The notes beneath the pieces were generated by a model that was given only the letters and a program-made list of their open reading frames with translations, was not told where the DNA came from and did not search any database. A stretch of 64,000 nt of DNA from a bacterium (GTDB lineage: Bacteria; Patescibacteriota; Saccharimonadia; Saccharimonadales; Saccharimonadaceae): positions 36,493 through 100,492 of the forward strand of contig JAUIGB010000002.1 in the NCBI GenBank assembly GCA_030429975.1, given 5' to 3'. The position numbers and the translations under genes are program-made. Of the stretch, positions 1 to 6,859 are shown in pieces. Position 1 is the stretch's first letter. Each line of letters opens with the position of its first letter.

Positions 1-133
1 TGTTGGTAAATATACTTCCCAAAGCCTCCAAGACGTCTGCCGATACGTAATTCTCGCTAGGTATCAGCTCTAGTCCGTCACGTTGACGATTTTCTTCTTT
101 TTTTATCAAGTCCGCTACATCAGTGTCATTCAT
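1..133 (-). CDS. glyA: Serine hydroxymethyltransferase, N-terminal fragment (cut by window edge)
   Basis: Reading the minus strand from the ATG at 133 gives about 44 residues containing [10 protein letters not shown], which matches the ELIASENFVS motif at the start of serine hydroxymethyltransferase. The enzyme is PLP-dependent, converts serine to glycine and loads one carbon onto tetrahydrofolate. A strong Shine-Dalgarno GGAGG lies at 139-143. The gene runs off the left edge, so catalytic residues further in are not visible. It is divergent from the XRE-MurA gene. Confidence 0.92.
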   Translation of the reverse strand, partial: MNDTDVADLIKKEENRQRDGLELIPSENYVSADVLEALGSIFTN

Positions 134-201
134 TTTTTCCTCCATTCAAATAGCAATAATCAATTTTTCGCACTGATTTAGCTTGCTACGACATTAGTAA
201 T

Positions 202-207
202 ATTATA
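202..207 (-). promoter_or_regulatory. Extended -10 promoter element for glyA
   Basis: On the minus strand TGGTATAAT forms an extended -10 (TGnTATAAT) about 70 bases before the glyA start. No good -35 is seen 17 bases upstream, which fits an extended -10 promoter. Confidence 0.55.
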
Positions 208-250
208 CCACCCATATGCTCATATAAATAAGTGATACGAATATTTATTA

Positions 251-285
251 TTGACTTTATATCATAACTGATATAAAATGTATCA
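251..285 (+). promoter_or_regulatory. Promoter with palindrome before XRE-MurA, possible operator
   Basis: TTGACT (251-256), a 17-base spacer and TAAAAT (274-279) form a sigma-70 type promoter whose transcript would begin almost at the ATG at 288. A perfect inverted repeat ATATCA-TAAC-TGATAT (259-274) sits in the spacer. TGATAC (232-237) and GTATCA (280-285) form a second, wider pair. Because the gene product carries an XRE DNA-binding domain, autoregulation here is plausible but inferred. Confidence 0.55.
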
Positions 286-287
286 GT

Positions 288-1817
288 ATGTCATCTGTTG
301 ATTACAAGAAGAAGATAGGCAAGCTGATCCAAGAAAGCCGATCGCATAAAGGTTTTACGCAAGCGCAATTAGCAGAGGCGCTAGGTACAAGCCAGAGCGC
401 TATTAACCGTATAGAAAAAGGCGGTCAAAACGTTAGCCTAGAGATGATAGCTCGCATTAGCGACGTTCTATCTCATGATATTATGACCCTCAATCTTCCG
501 GGTAAGTTAAACTTCCGCGTCAACGGACCTTCGAAGCTTTCTGGTAGTATTACCATAAATACCAGTAAGAATTCCGCCGTTGCCCTACTCTGCGCTAGTT
601 TACTAAATACTGGCAAGACAACCCTGCGGCACGTAGCCCGCATAGAAGAAGTTTTTCGCATCATTGAGGTCCTACAGAGCATAGGGGTAAAAGTTCGTTG
701 GATCAATGATGGCTCCGATTTAGAAATAGATCCGCCTAAAAAACTATTACTAGATCAAATGGACATCAACGCGGCAAAGCGCACTCGGACCGTTATCATG
801 TTTTTGGGCCCGCTCCTCAACCAATACAACAAATTTAGCCTACCCTTCGCGGGTGGTTGCAATTTAGGAACTAGGACCGTGGAGCCTCACTTGGCAGGAC
901 TTCGACCTTTTGGAATGGACGTAGTCGCGACTACTGATTCATACCAAGCAACCGTCAAGAAGAAAGCAGTTTCAAAAACAATTATTCTGACCGAACGCGG
1001 CGATACTGTTACCGAAAACGTCTTGATGGCGGCTGCCCTGCAGACAGACACGATAACCATTCGCAACGCCAGTGCTAATTACGCGATTCAGGACCTGTGT
1101 GTCTTCCTGAAAAAATTAGGCGTAAAAGTTGACGGCATAGGCACGACAACCCTGACGATTACGGGAGTATCGCAAATCAACAAGGACGTGGAGTATTATC
1201 CTAGCGAGGATCCAATAGAAGCGATGAGTTTTATAACGGCAGGAGTTGTCACTAATAGCAAGATAACCCTGAAACGGGCGCCTATAGAATTCCTAGAGAT
1301 AGAGCTGGCAACTTTGGCAGAAATGGGACTGGAATACGAGGTGTCCGATGAATATGAAGCTAAGAACGGATATACCCGCCTAGCGGACGTCACGATCCTT
1401 CCGTCAAAACTCAAAGCATCCAAAGATAAACTACATGCACTGCCATTTCCCGGTATCAACATGGACAATCTACCGTTCATGGGACTGATAGCCACTGTAG
1501 CCAAGGGTCGCACGCTACTACATGACTGGTCGTACGAAAATCGTGCTATATACTTCACAGAACTCTCGAAGCTAAACGCTAGTATAGAATTACTAGACCC
1601 TCACCGCGTGTATCTAGTAGGACCCACTAAATGGAAAGCTGCCGATATCGTATCGCCGCCCGCACTTCGTCCATCAGTAGTGATTCTACTAGCCATGCTA
1701 GCGGCGCCTGGAACGTCTACCTTGCGTGACGTATATTCTATAAATCGTGGATACGAAGATTTTGCAAACCGACTAAATAGCCTAGGTGCGCATATCGAAA
1801 CGGTGCGTGAAGTATAG
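288..1817 (+). CDS. murA: UDP-N-acetylglucosamine 1-carboxyvinyltransferase with N-terminal XRE helix-turn-helix domain
   Basis: The first committed step of peptidoglycan synthesis: enolpyruvyl transfer from PEP to UDP-GlcNAc in the cytoplasm. Residues about 8-66 are an XRE-type helix-turn-helix (TQAQLAEALGTSQSAINR). From about residue 72 a MurA fold follows, with the substrate-binding KNSA at 94-97, the catalytic Cys191 in GGCNLGTR (equivalent to Cys115 of E. coli MurA), Asp in GINMDN and Arg in ALRPS. All key residues seem present, so the enzyme should be active and bind fosfomycin through the Cys. At 509 residues it is about 90 longer than usual because of the XRE domain. No Shine-Dalgarno is seen and the promoter nearly abuts the ATG, suggesting a leaderless mRNA. 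Confidence 0.95.
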   Translation: MSSVDYKKKIGKLIQESRSHKGFTQAQLAEALGTSQSAINRIEKGGQNVSLEMIARISDVLSHDIMTLNLPGKLNFRVNGPSKLSGSITINTSKNSAVALLCASLLNTGKTTLRHVARIEEVFRIIEVLQSIGVKVRWINDGSDLEIDPPKKLLLDQMDINAAKRTRTVIMFLGPLLNQYNKFSLPFAGGCNLGTRTVEPHLAGLRPFGMDVVATTDSYQATVKKKAVSKTIILTERGDTVTENVLMAAALQTDTITIRNASANYAIQDLCVFLKKLGVKVDGIGTTTLTITGVSQINKDVEYYPSEDPIEAMSFITAGVVTNSKITLKRAPIEFLEIELATLAEMGLEYEVSDEYEAKNGYTRLADVTILPSKLKASKDKLHALPFPGINMDNLPFMGLIATVAKGRTLLHDWSYENRAIYFTELSKLNASIELLDPHRVYLVGPTKWKAADIVSPPALRPSVVILLAMLAAPGTSTLRDVYSINRGYEDFANRLNSLGAHIETVREV

Positions 1818-1854
1818 ATTTACCCCAGTAAATATGATATAGTTATTGCGATAC

Positions 1855-1932
1855 GGCGAATATAGCTCAGTTGGTTAGAGCGTCGGGTTGTGGTTCCGAA
1901 GGTCGTGGGTTCGAAACCCATTATTCGCCCCA
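1855..1932 (+). tRNA. tRNA-His (anticodon GTG)
   Basis: Complete cloverleaf: extra G-1 at 1855 opposite discriminator C73, acceptor GCGAATA/TATTCGC, D arm GCTC/GAGC, anticodon loop TTGTGGT, T arm GTGGG/CCCAT, and an encoded CCA (1930-1932). The G-1:C73 pair is the histidine identity element. A -10 like TATAGT lies at 1838-1843. Confidence 0.96.
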
Positions 1933-1970
1933 AAGTAATAGGTCGGCATTGTGTCGACCTATTACTTTTG
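1931..1970 (+). terminator. Terminator hairpin starting at the tRNA-His CCA end
   Basis: AAAGTAATAGGTCG pairs with CGACCTATTACTTT (14 bp). The A-rich left side begins in the tRNA CCA, and the T-rich right side would serve as the U tract. Confidence 0.75.
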
Positions 1971-1971
1971 C

Positions 1972-1997
1972 AAATTAGTTAACATGTTAACTAATTT
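1972..1997. repeat. 26-bp perfect palindrome containing TAGTTAACATGTTAACTA
   Basis: A perfect palindrome centred on CATG, placed just after the stop of the minus-strand gene at 1999-2370. Its 18-base core recurs exactly at 48200-48217. It could be a terminator or a protein-binding site. Confidence 0.7.
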
Positions 1998-1998
1998 A

Positions 1999-2370
1999 CT
2001 ACCTAAACTTATCGAAATTCCTAGCCTTAGGCTCGGTAAATTGATGTCTTCGTTCTACAGACTTATCTATTTGGTTATTATCTTTGATAGAGCTAGATTG
2101 CCTGTTGCTATTGCTTGGCGTATCTACGAATGTATCCGTACTAGGATCATAGGTTTTTCCTTTTTTATCATCAGCCGTCTTGGACATTCGCCTACCTCTC
2201 TGCCTACCCAAGAGCGATCTATCATATGATCCGACTACTCTGACCTCTCGATCGCGTAGCTCATAACGACTAGCCATCGACATGCTAGCACCGCCAGAAC
2301 CCAGCCCATTACTATGAGCCACGTCTCGACTGGAAAAATCTGGATCAATAAACTGGTTTAAATCTGCCAT
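1999..2370 (-). CDS. Hypothetical hydrophilic protein, 123 residues
   Basis: Not recognised. The protein is highly charged and rich in Ser, Asp, Arg and Lys, has no membrane segment or signal peptide, and is probably largely disordered. A weak GGATAA lies shortly before the ATG. It sits between tRNA-His and tRNA-Gly and ends at a palindrome that could terminate it. An overlapping plus-strand frame is less likely, since it starts inside the palindrome. Confidence 0.5.
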   Translation of the reverse strand: MADLNQFIDPDFSSRDVAHSNGLGSGGASMSMASRYELRDREVRVVGSYDRSLLGRQRGRRMSKTADDKKGKTYDPSTDTFVDTPSNSNRQSSSIKDNNQIDKSVERRHQFTEPKARNFDKFR

Positions 2371-2427
2371 AATAATTTATCCTAATGCTTATATTATTAC
2401 ATATTTCTGCTATACTAACTAGAGTTC

Positions 2428-2502
2428 GCGGGCGTCGTATAATGGCTAATATACCTGCCTTCCAAGCAAGTGATGCGAGTTCGATTCTCGCCGCCCGCAC
2501 CA
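2428..2502 (+). tRNA. tRNA-Gly (anticodon TCC)
   Basis: Acceptor GCGGGCG/CGCCCGC, discriminator A73, encoded CCA (2500-2502), anticodon loop CTTCCAA and T arm GCGAG/CTCGC. The anticodon stem has one C-A mismatch. A TATACT -10 lies at 2411-2416. Confidence 0.95.
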
Positions 2503-2540
2503 AGAAAATAGACTCTACCTGTTAGGGTCTATTTTCTTGG
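2500..2540 (+). terminator. Terminator hairpin that includes the tRNA-Gly CCA
   Basis: CCAAGAAAATAGAC (2500-2513) pairs perfectly with GTCTATTTTCTTGG (2527-2540), 14 bp. The CCA end of the tRNA is the base of the stem. Confidence 0.8.
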
Positions 2541-2549
2541 TCTGATGCC

Positions 2550-2676
2550 GCGGGGTTGAACTTGCATCGCGTGCGAAAGCACGCCAGATGCGAGTGCGCT
2601 CATGAGGAGCGCGCGCAGAAACTACCTCTTAGTTTCGAGCACGATCCGAAATGGATTCTTCTCGCCGCCCGCACCA
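2550..2676 (+). ncRNA. tRNA-like multi-hairpin element sharing the tRNA-Gly 3' end
   Basis: The last 20 bases of the tRNA-Gly region (2485-2504) recur exactly at 2659-2678, ending CCCGCACCA. GCGGG (2550-2554) can pair with CCCGC (2668-2672) as an acceptor-like stem. Inside are GCATC-GCGTGC-GAAA-GCACGC-ca-GATGC (2564-2591), GCGCTC/GAGCGC (2596-2612) and GAAACTA/TAGTTTC (2618-2636), then CGAG/CTCG (2636-2639, 2661-2664) around a small ATCC/GGAT hairpin. It lies between two terminators and has no clear promoter. It may be a structured RNA, an expanded tRNA duplicate or a decayed tRNA. Confidence 0.45.
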
Positions 2677-2690
2677 AGATGAATAGAGGT

Positions 2691-2713
2691 AGACGGTCGG
2701 GACCGTCTCTTTT
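2691..2713 (+). terminator. Intrinsic terminator after the tRNA-like element
   Basis: AGACGGTC-GG-GACCGTCT (2691-2708) followed by CTTTT. Confidence 0.7.
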
Positions 2714-2728
2714 GCTATCATGTAATGT

Positions 2729-3130
2729 ATGTCAGGAAACTACCCAAACACATTTTATAGAGTCGCAGTGAAAGCGCTTATAAAAAATAATGAGGGACAG
2801 ATACTACTTGTTAAAGAAAACTCCGACAAATGGGACCTACCTGGTGGCGGGCTTGATCACGACGAAGAACCCGAGGACGGTATAAAAAGGGAGCTCTTGG
2901 AGGAGATTGGTGTATCAAGCGGTATTACTGTGGGCAAAATCGTAAAACAGAAATCATTTTGGATAGACGATAAGAAGGCGTGGTTAATGTGGATTGTATA
3001 CGAAGTAAAACTCGCCAATCAAACTCACTTTAGTCCAGGAGAAGGCGTGACGGATATTAAATTTATCAATCCTCAATCGTTTCATGCGAGCAACGACGAG
3101 AGAGAACGTTACCTAACCGTTTTCATGTAA
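2729..3130 (+). CDS. Nudix family hydrolase
   Basis: A 133-residue cytoplasmic Nudix protein. The Nudix box (G-x5-E-x7-RE-x2-EE-x-G) is complete: GGLDHDE, then RELLEEIGV at about residues 53-61. The family cleaves nucleoside diphosphates linked to another group; the substrate cannot be read from the sequence. No Shine-Dalgarno is clear, and the start lies 15 bases past a terminator. Confidence 0.9.
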   Translation: MSGNYPNTFYRVAVKALIKNNEGQILLVKENSDKWDLPGGGLDHDEEPEDGIKRELLEEIGVSSGITVGKIVKQKSFWIDDKKAWLMWIVYEVKLANQTHFSPGEGVTDIKFINPQSFHASNDERERYLTVFM

Positions 3131-3152
3131 CCGTATCTTTGGTTGTGCATGC

Positions 3153-3158
3153 TATAAT
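3153..3158 (+). promoter_or_regulatory. Extended -10 (TGCTATAAT), leaderless arrangement
   Basis: TATAAT at 3153-3158, preceded by TGC, lies 7 bases before the ATG at 3166. Confidence 0.65.
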
Positions 3159-3165
3159 AACGCTT

Positions 3166-3537
3166 ATGCAATCAAAAATCATGAAGACGCTAGTTAGTGC
3201 AGAACACCTTTTTCTAGCGGTTTTGGTTGGAATATTTTTCGTTGCAGTCGGCGGCTTTGACTGGTACTGGCTCCTGGTATTGTTTTTGGTTTTTGACATA
3301 TCAATGATTGGATATTTGATAAATAATCAATTAGGCGCACTTACCTATAACATCGGACATAGCCTCATCGGACCCGGCTTAGTTGCCAGTTATTACGTGA
3401 TGACCAGCAACGAAACGGCTCTATTTATCGCGCTACTTTGGCTGTTCCATATATTGGTAGATCGAGCTCTCGGTTTTGGACTCAAGCATACAAAAGGTTT
3501 TCACCATACTCACCTTGGTAAAATTGGCAAAAAGTAA
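3166..3537 (+). CDS. DUF4260 family membrane protein
   Basis: A 123-residue protein with three to four hydrophobic segments. The C-terminal half has the family signature: ALTYNIGHS, then LFHILVDRALGFGLK and FHHTHLGKIG. The function of DUF4260 is not known. I chose the ATG at 3166 rather than the upstream ATG at 3139, because a TATAAT box at 3153-3158 lies between them and the shorter start fits the leaderless pattern seen through the window. Confidence 0.82.
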   Translation: MQSKIMKTLVSAEHLFLAVLVGIFFVAVGGFDWYWLLVLFLVFDISMIGYLINNQLGALTYNIGHSLIGPGLVASYYVMTSNETALFIALLWLFHILVDRALGFGLKHTKGFHHTHLGKIGKK

Positions 3538-3555
3538 GTATAATAGCTCCCATAC

Positions 3556-3632
3556 GCCCTGGTAGCTCAGCTGGATAGAGCAGAGGACTTCTAAGCCTAA
3601 GGTCGCAGGTTCGAATCCTGCCCGGGGTACCA
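3556..3632 (+). tRNA. tRNA-Arg (anticodon TCT)
   Basis: Acceptor GCCCTGG/CCGGGGT with a G1-U72 wobble, D arm GCTC/GAGC, anticodon loop CTTCTAA, T arm GCAGG/CCTGC, A73 and an encoded CCA (3630-3632). The anticodon stem has only three Watson-Crick pairs, flanked by purine mismatches G27-A43 and A31-G39. A TATAAT box lies at 3539-3544. Confidence 0.93.
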
Positions 3633-3669
3633 TGAAAAGAATCGAGCTTTTTGCTCGGTTTTTTTCATG
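3631..3669 (+). terminator. Terminator after tRNA-Arg
   Basis: CATGAAAA pairs with TTTTCATG around an inner CGAGC/GCTCG stem. It begins inside the CCA. Confidence 0.75.
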
Positions 3670-3723
3670 CCCCGAGTAGATTCGATTCTGCGAATTTTTG
3701 CGTAATGAATAGTCGAAGTGTTG

Positions 3724-3751
3724 TTGACAATAGACAGTAGTTAAATATAAT
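3724..3751 (+). promoter_or_regulatory. Sigma-70 promoter for the RCC1 gene
   Basis: TTGACA (3724-3729), a 16-base spacer and TATAAT (3746-3751). The leader to the ATG at 3815 is about 55 bases, so this gene is not leaderless. Confidence 0.75.
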
Positions 3752-3814
3752 AAGCATTAGAATAATCAAAGAAATCAACAAATACAAAAGGTAATACATC
3801 CCGGAAATCAAATA

Positions 3815-5533
3815 ATGCTCGCTCTAAAAGTAGTCGTATTTTCTGCATTTGTCGCTGTTTTTTTGTCAGTCGCAACGGCTAACGCACAGGGAGATTCTCA
3901 AGAAGCTACTGATGTTTCCGTCGGCAATGACACCACTTGTGCCATCAAAAATGCGCGCGCTTACTGCTGGGGTTCAAATGGGGACGGGCGATTAGGCATA
4001 GGAAGATGGGATATTTTTTCTAGCAAAAAGCCATATCCAGTAGCCACAAACACATCTAAAAAGTCAGCGGATGGCGGAAACTGCATAGAAAGAAGCTGGA
4101 TAGGAACATGTTCTAAATATGATAGAAATCCTTCCCCTTCTATTCCCGCCAGTGACATGGGCGAGATTGACGTTACCAAAATATCCGTGGGTTCAACGCA
4201 CGTGTGCGCGGTGGCTGACGCGCAAGTATATTGCTGGGGTGATAACAGATACGGTCAGTTGGGTAACAAATCATACCGTGATTCATTAGTCCCCGTAGCC
4301 GTGCATGTGGATAGTGGTAGCCTACTATCACAGAAAGAAATGATAGACGTCACCGCGGGATTTGGCTTTACGTGCGCCCTCGCCAGCGACTACACGGTAT
4401 CCTGTTGGGGCCGTAATGATCACGGTCAATTAGGTAACGGTACTTTGAAAAAATCTAACGTACCCGTATCCGTTTCATATGACAATAAGTCCGATAAGTT
4501 ATGTACGAGCAAGAGCTTTTTCGGTAGGTGTACTGCAACTGTCAATTTAAAACCTAGCGCACTTGTTGGTAAAAAAGTGGTTAGCCTAGCAAGAATACAC
4601 GGTGATACTGCTACGATGTGCGTACTCACCGAAGAAGGACGCGCGGTCTGCTGGGGGGCTAATCATGCCGGTCAAGTAGGAAATGGAGCTGGAGTTCCTT
4701 ATGGGTCTGATTCAGGTCGCGGTGAGGATCGTCATACGAAATCCCATAAATGCGAAGAAACTAGTAAGGCGGCGTTTAAGCAGGCAGGCGTTAACTTGTA
4801 TAGTTATAGTAATAATGACTCTCTTCGACCTGCAAACGTAAGGGGTGATTACACATTCAAGGACCTTACGATAACATCTAAACAACACGGGGATAGCGTA
4901 TACGTTGACGTTCAGAAGGCGTTGGTGGACAGAGATAGTCCTGGTACCGTATGGATAGATGGAGCATTCTATACGTACGTTATGGCTACAGGTAAAGATG
5001 GTAAGACGTATCATTGGGGTGGTAATCATGTCGTCGATATACATTGGAAATGTGTCAGTAACGGCAAAGCTTACTACGGTGACTGGACAAAAACGGAACT
5101 AAGAGTAGCTTACTCTATAACCGGCGTTAATAGACCTACGGCAACAACTATAACCTCGACGCTATCGTCTGGAAACATAAAAGGATTGAGCTGTAAGGTA
5201 AACGGCGGTAATAACGCACACTGCGATGCTAGGGGTACTAGCAATCTTACTGACGGCAGAACTGGAAGCAACTACCAAAGAACATGCAAAACGGAAACTG
5301 GCGTATTTGGCATAAAGTATACAAAATGCGACCCAGCGCCAACCGGCTACCAAAAGGTGTATACCGGGGGTTGGCTGGGCGGACGCGCCATTTCAGCGAT
5401 CGACACAAGCATGAATGGCACGACGTGTGTTGTCGCAAACGATAGAATCGGATGCTGGGGCGTCAATAATAGAGGGCAGTTGGGTGTCGACGATACTAAC
5501 GACCGGGGCGTTCCGACCGCAGTGAGGTTATAA
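3815..5533 (+). CDS. Secreted RCC1-repeat protein
   Basis: A 572-residue protein with a signal peptide (hydrophobic residues 4-20, cleavage after ANA). At least five RCC1-type repeats are visible, such as VSVGNDTTCAIKNARAYCWG and ISVGSTHVCAVADAQVYCWG, each ending in NxxGQLG or a close variant. Nearly every repeat carries two cysteines in a fixed position, suggesting a disulfide per blade outside the cell. Between repeats four and five is an insert of about 220 residues unlike RCC1. RCC1 propellers bind proteins, so an adhesive or surface-binding role is inferred. It is followed after 4 bases by a membrane-anchored gene. Confidence 0.88.
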   Translation: MLALKVVVFSAFVAVFLSVATANAQGDSQEATDVSVGNDTTCAIKNARAYCWGSNGDGRLGIGRWDIFSSKKPYPVATNTSKKSADGGNCIERSWIGTCSKYDRNPSPSIPASDMGEIDVTKISVGSTHVCAVADAQVYCWGDNRYGQLGNKSYRDSLVPVAVHVDSGSLLSQKEMIDVTAGFGFTCALASDYTVSCWGRNDHGQLGNGTLKKSNVPVSVSYDNKSDKLCTSKSFFGRCTATVNLKPSALVGKKVVSLARIHGDTATMCVLTEEGRAVCWGANHAGQVGNGAGVPYGSDSGRGEDRHTKSHKCEETSKAAFKQAGVNLYSYSNNDSLRPANVRGDYTFKDLTITSKQHGDSVYVDVQKALVDRDSPGTVWIDGAFYTYVMATGKDGKTYHWGGNHVVDIHWKCVSNGKAYYGDWTKTELRVAYSITGVNRPTATTITSTLSSGNIKGLSCKVNGGNNAHCDARGTSNLTDGRTGSNYQRTCKTETGVFGIKYTKCDPAPTGYQKVYTGGWLGGRAISAIDTSMNGTTCVVANDRIGCWGVNNRGQLGVDDTNDRGVPTAVRL

Positions 5534-5537
5534 CATT

Positions 5538-6398
5538 ATGGGCAAGGCAAGCAGTTCTACCAAACAGGTATCCGAAAAATCACGGCATAGTTTTTCAAAA
5601 AAGTGGGCATTGGTCACAGTAGGGTTCTTGATAATAGTATCCGTCGTCGTTTATGCCCTAACCTATTGGCACTTCGTTCATCAGAATGAAGTACAGGTCA
5701 ACGATCAGACCGGCGCTAATTCCTTGAATACAGGATCGGCACAAGGAGTTATTGATGGAGTAGTAACACTAGAATTGGGCGGCACAGCACTCGATATTAC
5801 TAGCTATAGCGGAATGAACGGTCAAGACTCTAGCGGACAAATCGTGTATCACGTGGCGCCTCACAATGTAGAGGGTCGTACTTTTAAGAACATTCCTGCC
5901 AGCAGCGTAGGCGCAGGTTTTGTAGCAAGCGATGCGGAATCGGGCGTTAACTACACTCAATTGACTCAATACTTGACCGACAATAAGTTCAACCAGGTAT
6001 CAGGATACGATACGGCCTTCACTACAGAAGATGACGCCGTTGAATTTATAGAATATTCTGTATATACCAGTAATCAAGTTGTTTGCTCGGTCGAGCACGT
6101 TGATGCCACTAATACTTCGATCAAAGACTTCTATACGAGTATAGCCTGCGCTGATATAAAAGATTATGTTACCGTAGCGAAAAACTTTGATGCAGTTTAT
6201 AGATCATATGAATCTAGCGACAATGAGGTCGGAAAAATAGCATTTGGTTCGGTATCTATAGATGAATCTGGCGACAAAGATGTGATATCCGTTTACCAAT
6301 ACGATTCAAAAATGAACAATCCAGATAAAACAGGTGCGAACATATACTCGCAGGTTGATTACCGACAGGACTCGGAAAATAGCTGGACCCTACTATAG
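5538..6398 (+). CDS. Single-pass membrane protein with extracellular domain
   Basis: Not recognised. The 286-residue protein has a basic cytoplasmic start, one membrane segment at about residues 25-46, and a long polar domain rich in Ser, Thr, Asp and Gly that should lie outside. It starts 4 bases after the RCC1 gene, so the two are probably co-transcribed and may act together. Only one cysteine pair is seen in the outer domain. Confidence 0.8.
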   Translation: MGKASSSTKQVSEKSRHSFSKKWALVTVGFLIIVSVVVYALTYWHFVHQNEVQVNDQTGANSLNTGSAQGVIDGVVTLELGGTALDITSYSGMNGQDSSGQIVYHVAPHNVEGRTFKNIPASSVGAGFVASDAESGVNYTQLTQYLTDNKFNQVSGYDTAFTTEDDAVEFIEYSVYTSNQVVCSVEHVDATNTSIKDFYTSIACADIKDYVTVAKNFDAVYRSYESSDNEVGKIAFGSVSIDESGDKDVISVYQYDSKMNNPDKTGANIYSQVDYRQDSENSWTLL

Positions 6399-6410
6399 AT
6401 TACTCTTGTT

Positions 6411-6857
6411 CTATGTCTCGCCAGGCTGATAATCCTCTATGCGATGCAAAAATCTAACACCATCCGGGTTCATGAATAGATTACCCAGCTTGCGCTCAGC
6501 CCTATTGCGCTGTTCAATGGTAATCTCGTCCTCTAATACATCCCACTCGACACCATAATCTACGGCCGCGCGTACGGCATGCTCGAAAGTTTCTTGCTCG
6601 ACGCGTGCGCTTGTTTCACGCACTATATCTGTCAGGCCTAGGTTATCTAGCAGAGCCTCGGTGCCGCCATAATAAAGCACGATCCATGCATCATCGCTAC
6701 CACTAGGACCTCCCGCCCCGTACACGAACGCCTCCTGAACGGCGTCAATAAGCATCTCGGCCGTCTTGGGCTGGCCTTCGTACATCTCATTAATCCAACG
6801 GGCATACTGATCGTTCTGTTGAACGATGCCTGCCTGTTCTATATTGGGCCTCTCCAT
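6411..6857 (-). CDS. Hypothetical acidic protein downstream of the Clp ATPase
   Basis: Not recognised. The 148-residue protein is acidic, lacks membrane segments and is probably alpha-helical. Its ATG comes 2 bases after the Clp-type ATPase stop, so it is likely translated by coupling and may be an adaptor or partner of that ATPase (inference). Confidence 0.72.
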   Translation of the reverse strand: MERPNIEQAGIVQQNDQYARWINEMYEGQPKTAEMLIDAVQEAFVYGAGGPSGSDDAWIVLYYGGTEALLDNLGLTDIVRETSARVEQETFEHAVRAAVDYGVEWDVLEDEITIEQRNRAERKLGNLFMNPDGVRFLHRIEDYQPGET

Positions 6858-6859
6858 AA

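Noticed and set aside
1951..2229. Plus-strand 92-residue frame after tRNA-His
   Set aside because: It starts inside the tRNA-His terminator and spans the palindrome; the minus-strand gene is more plausible.
2485..2678. Integrated mobile element at tRNA-Gly flanked by att repeats
   Set aside because: Only about 175 bases lie between the 20-base repeats and no integrase is nearby; at most a scar, so it is reported as a structured element instead.
2540..2690. SRP RNA or tmRNA as the identity of the hairpin element
   Set aside because: No SRP GGAA-loop core or tmRNA tag frame is seen.
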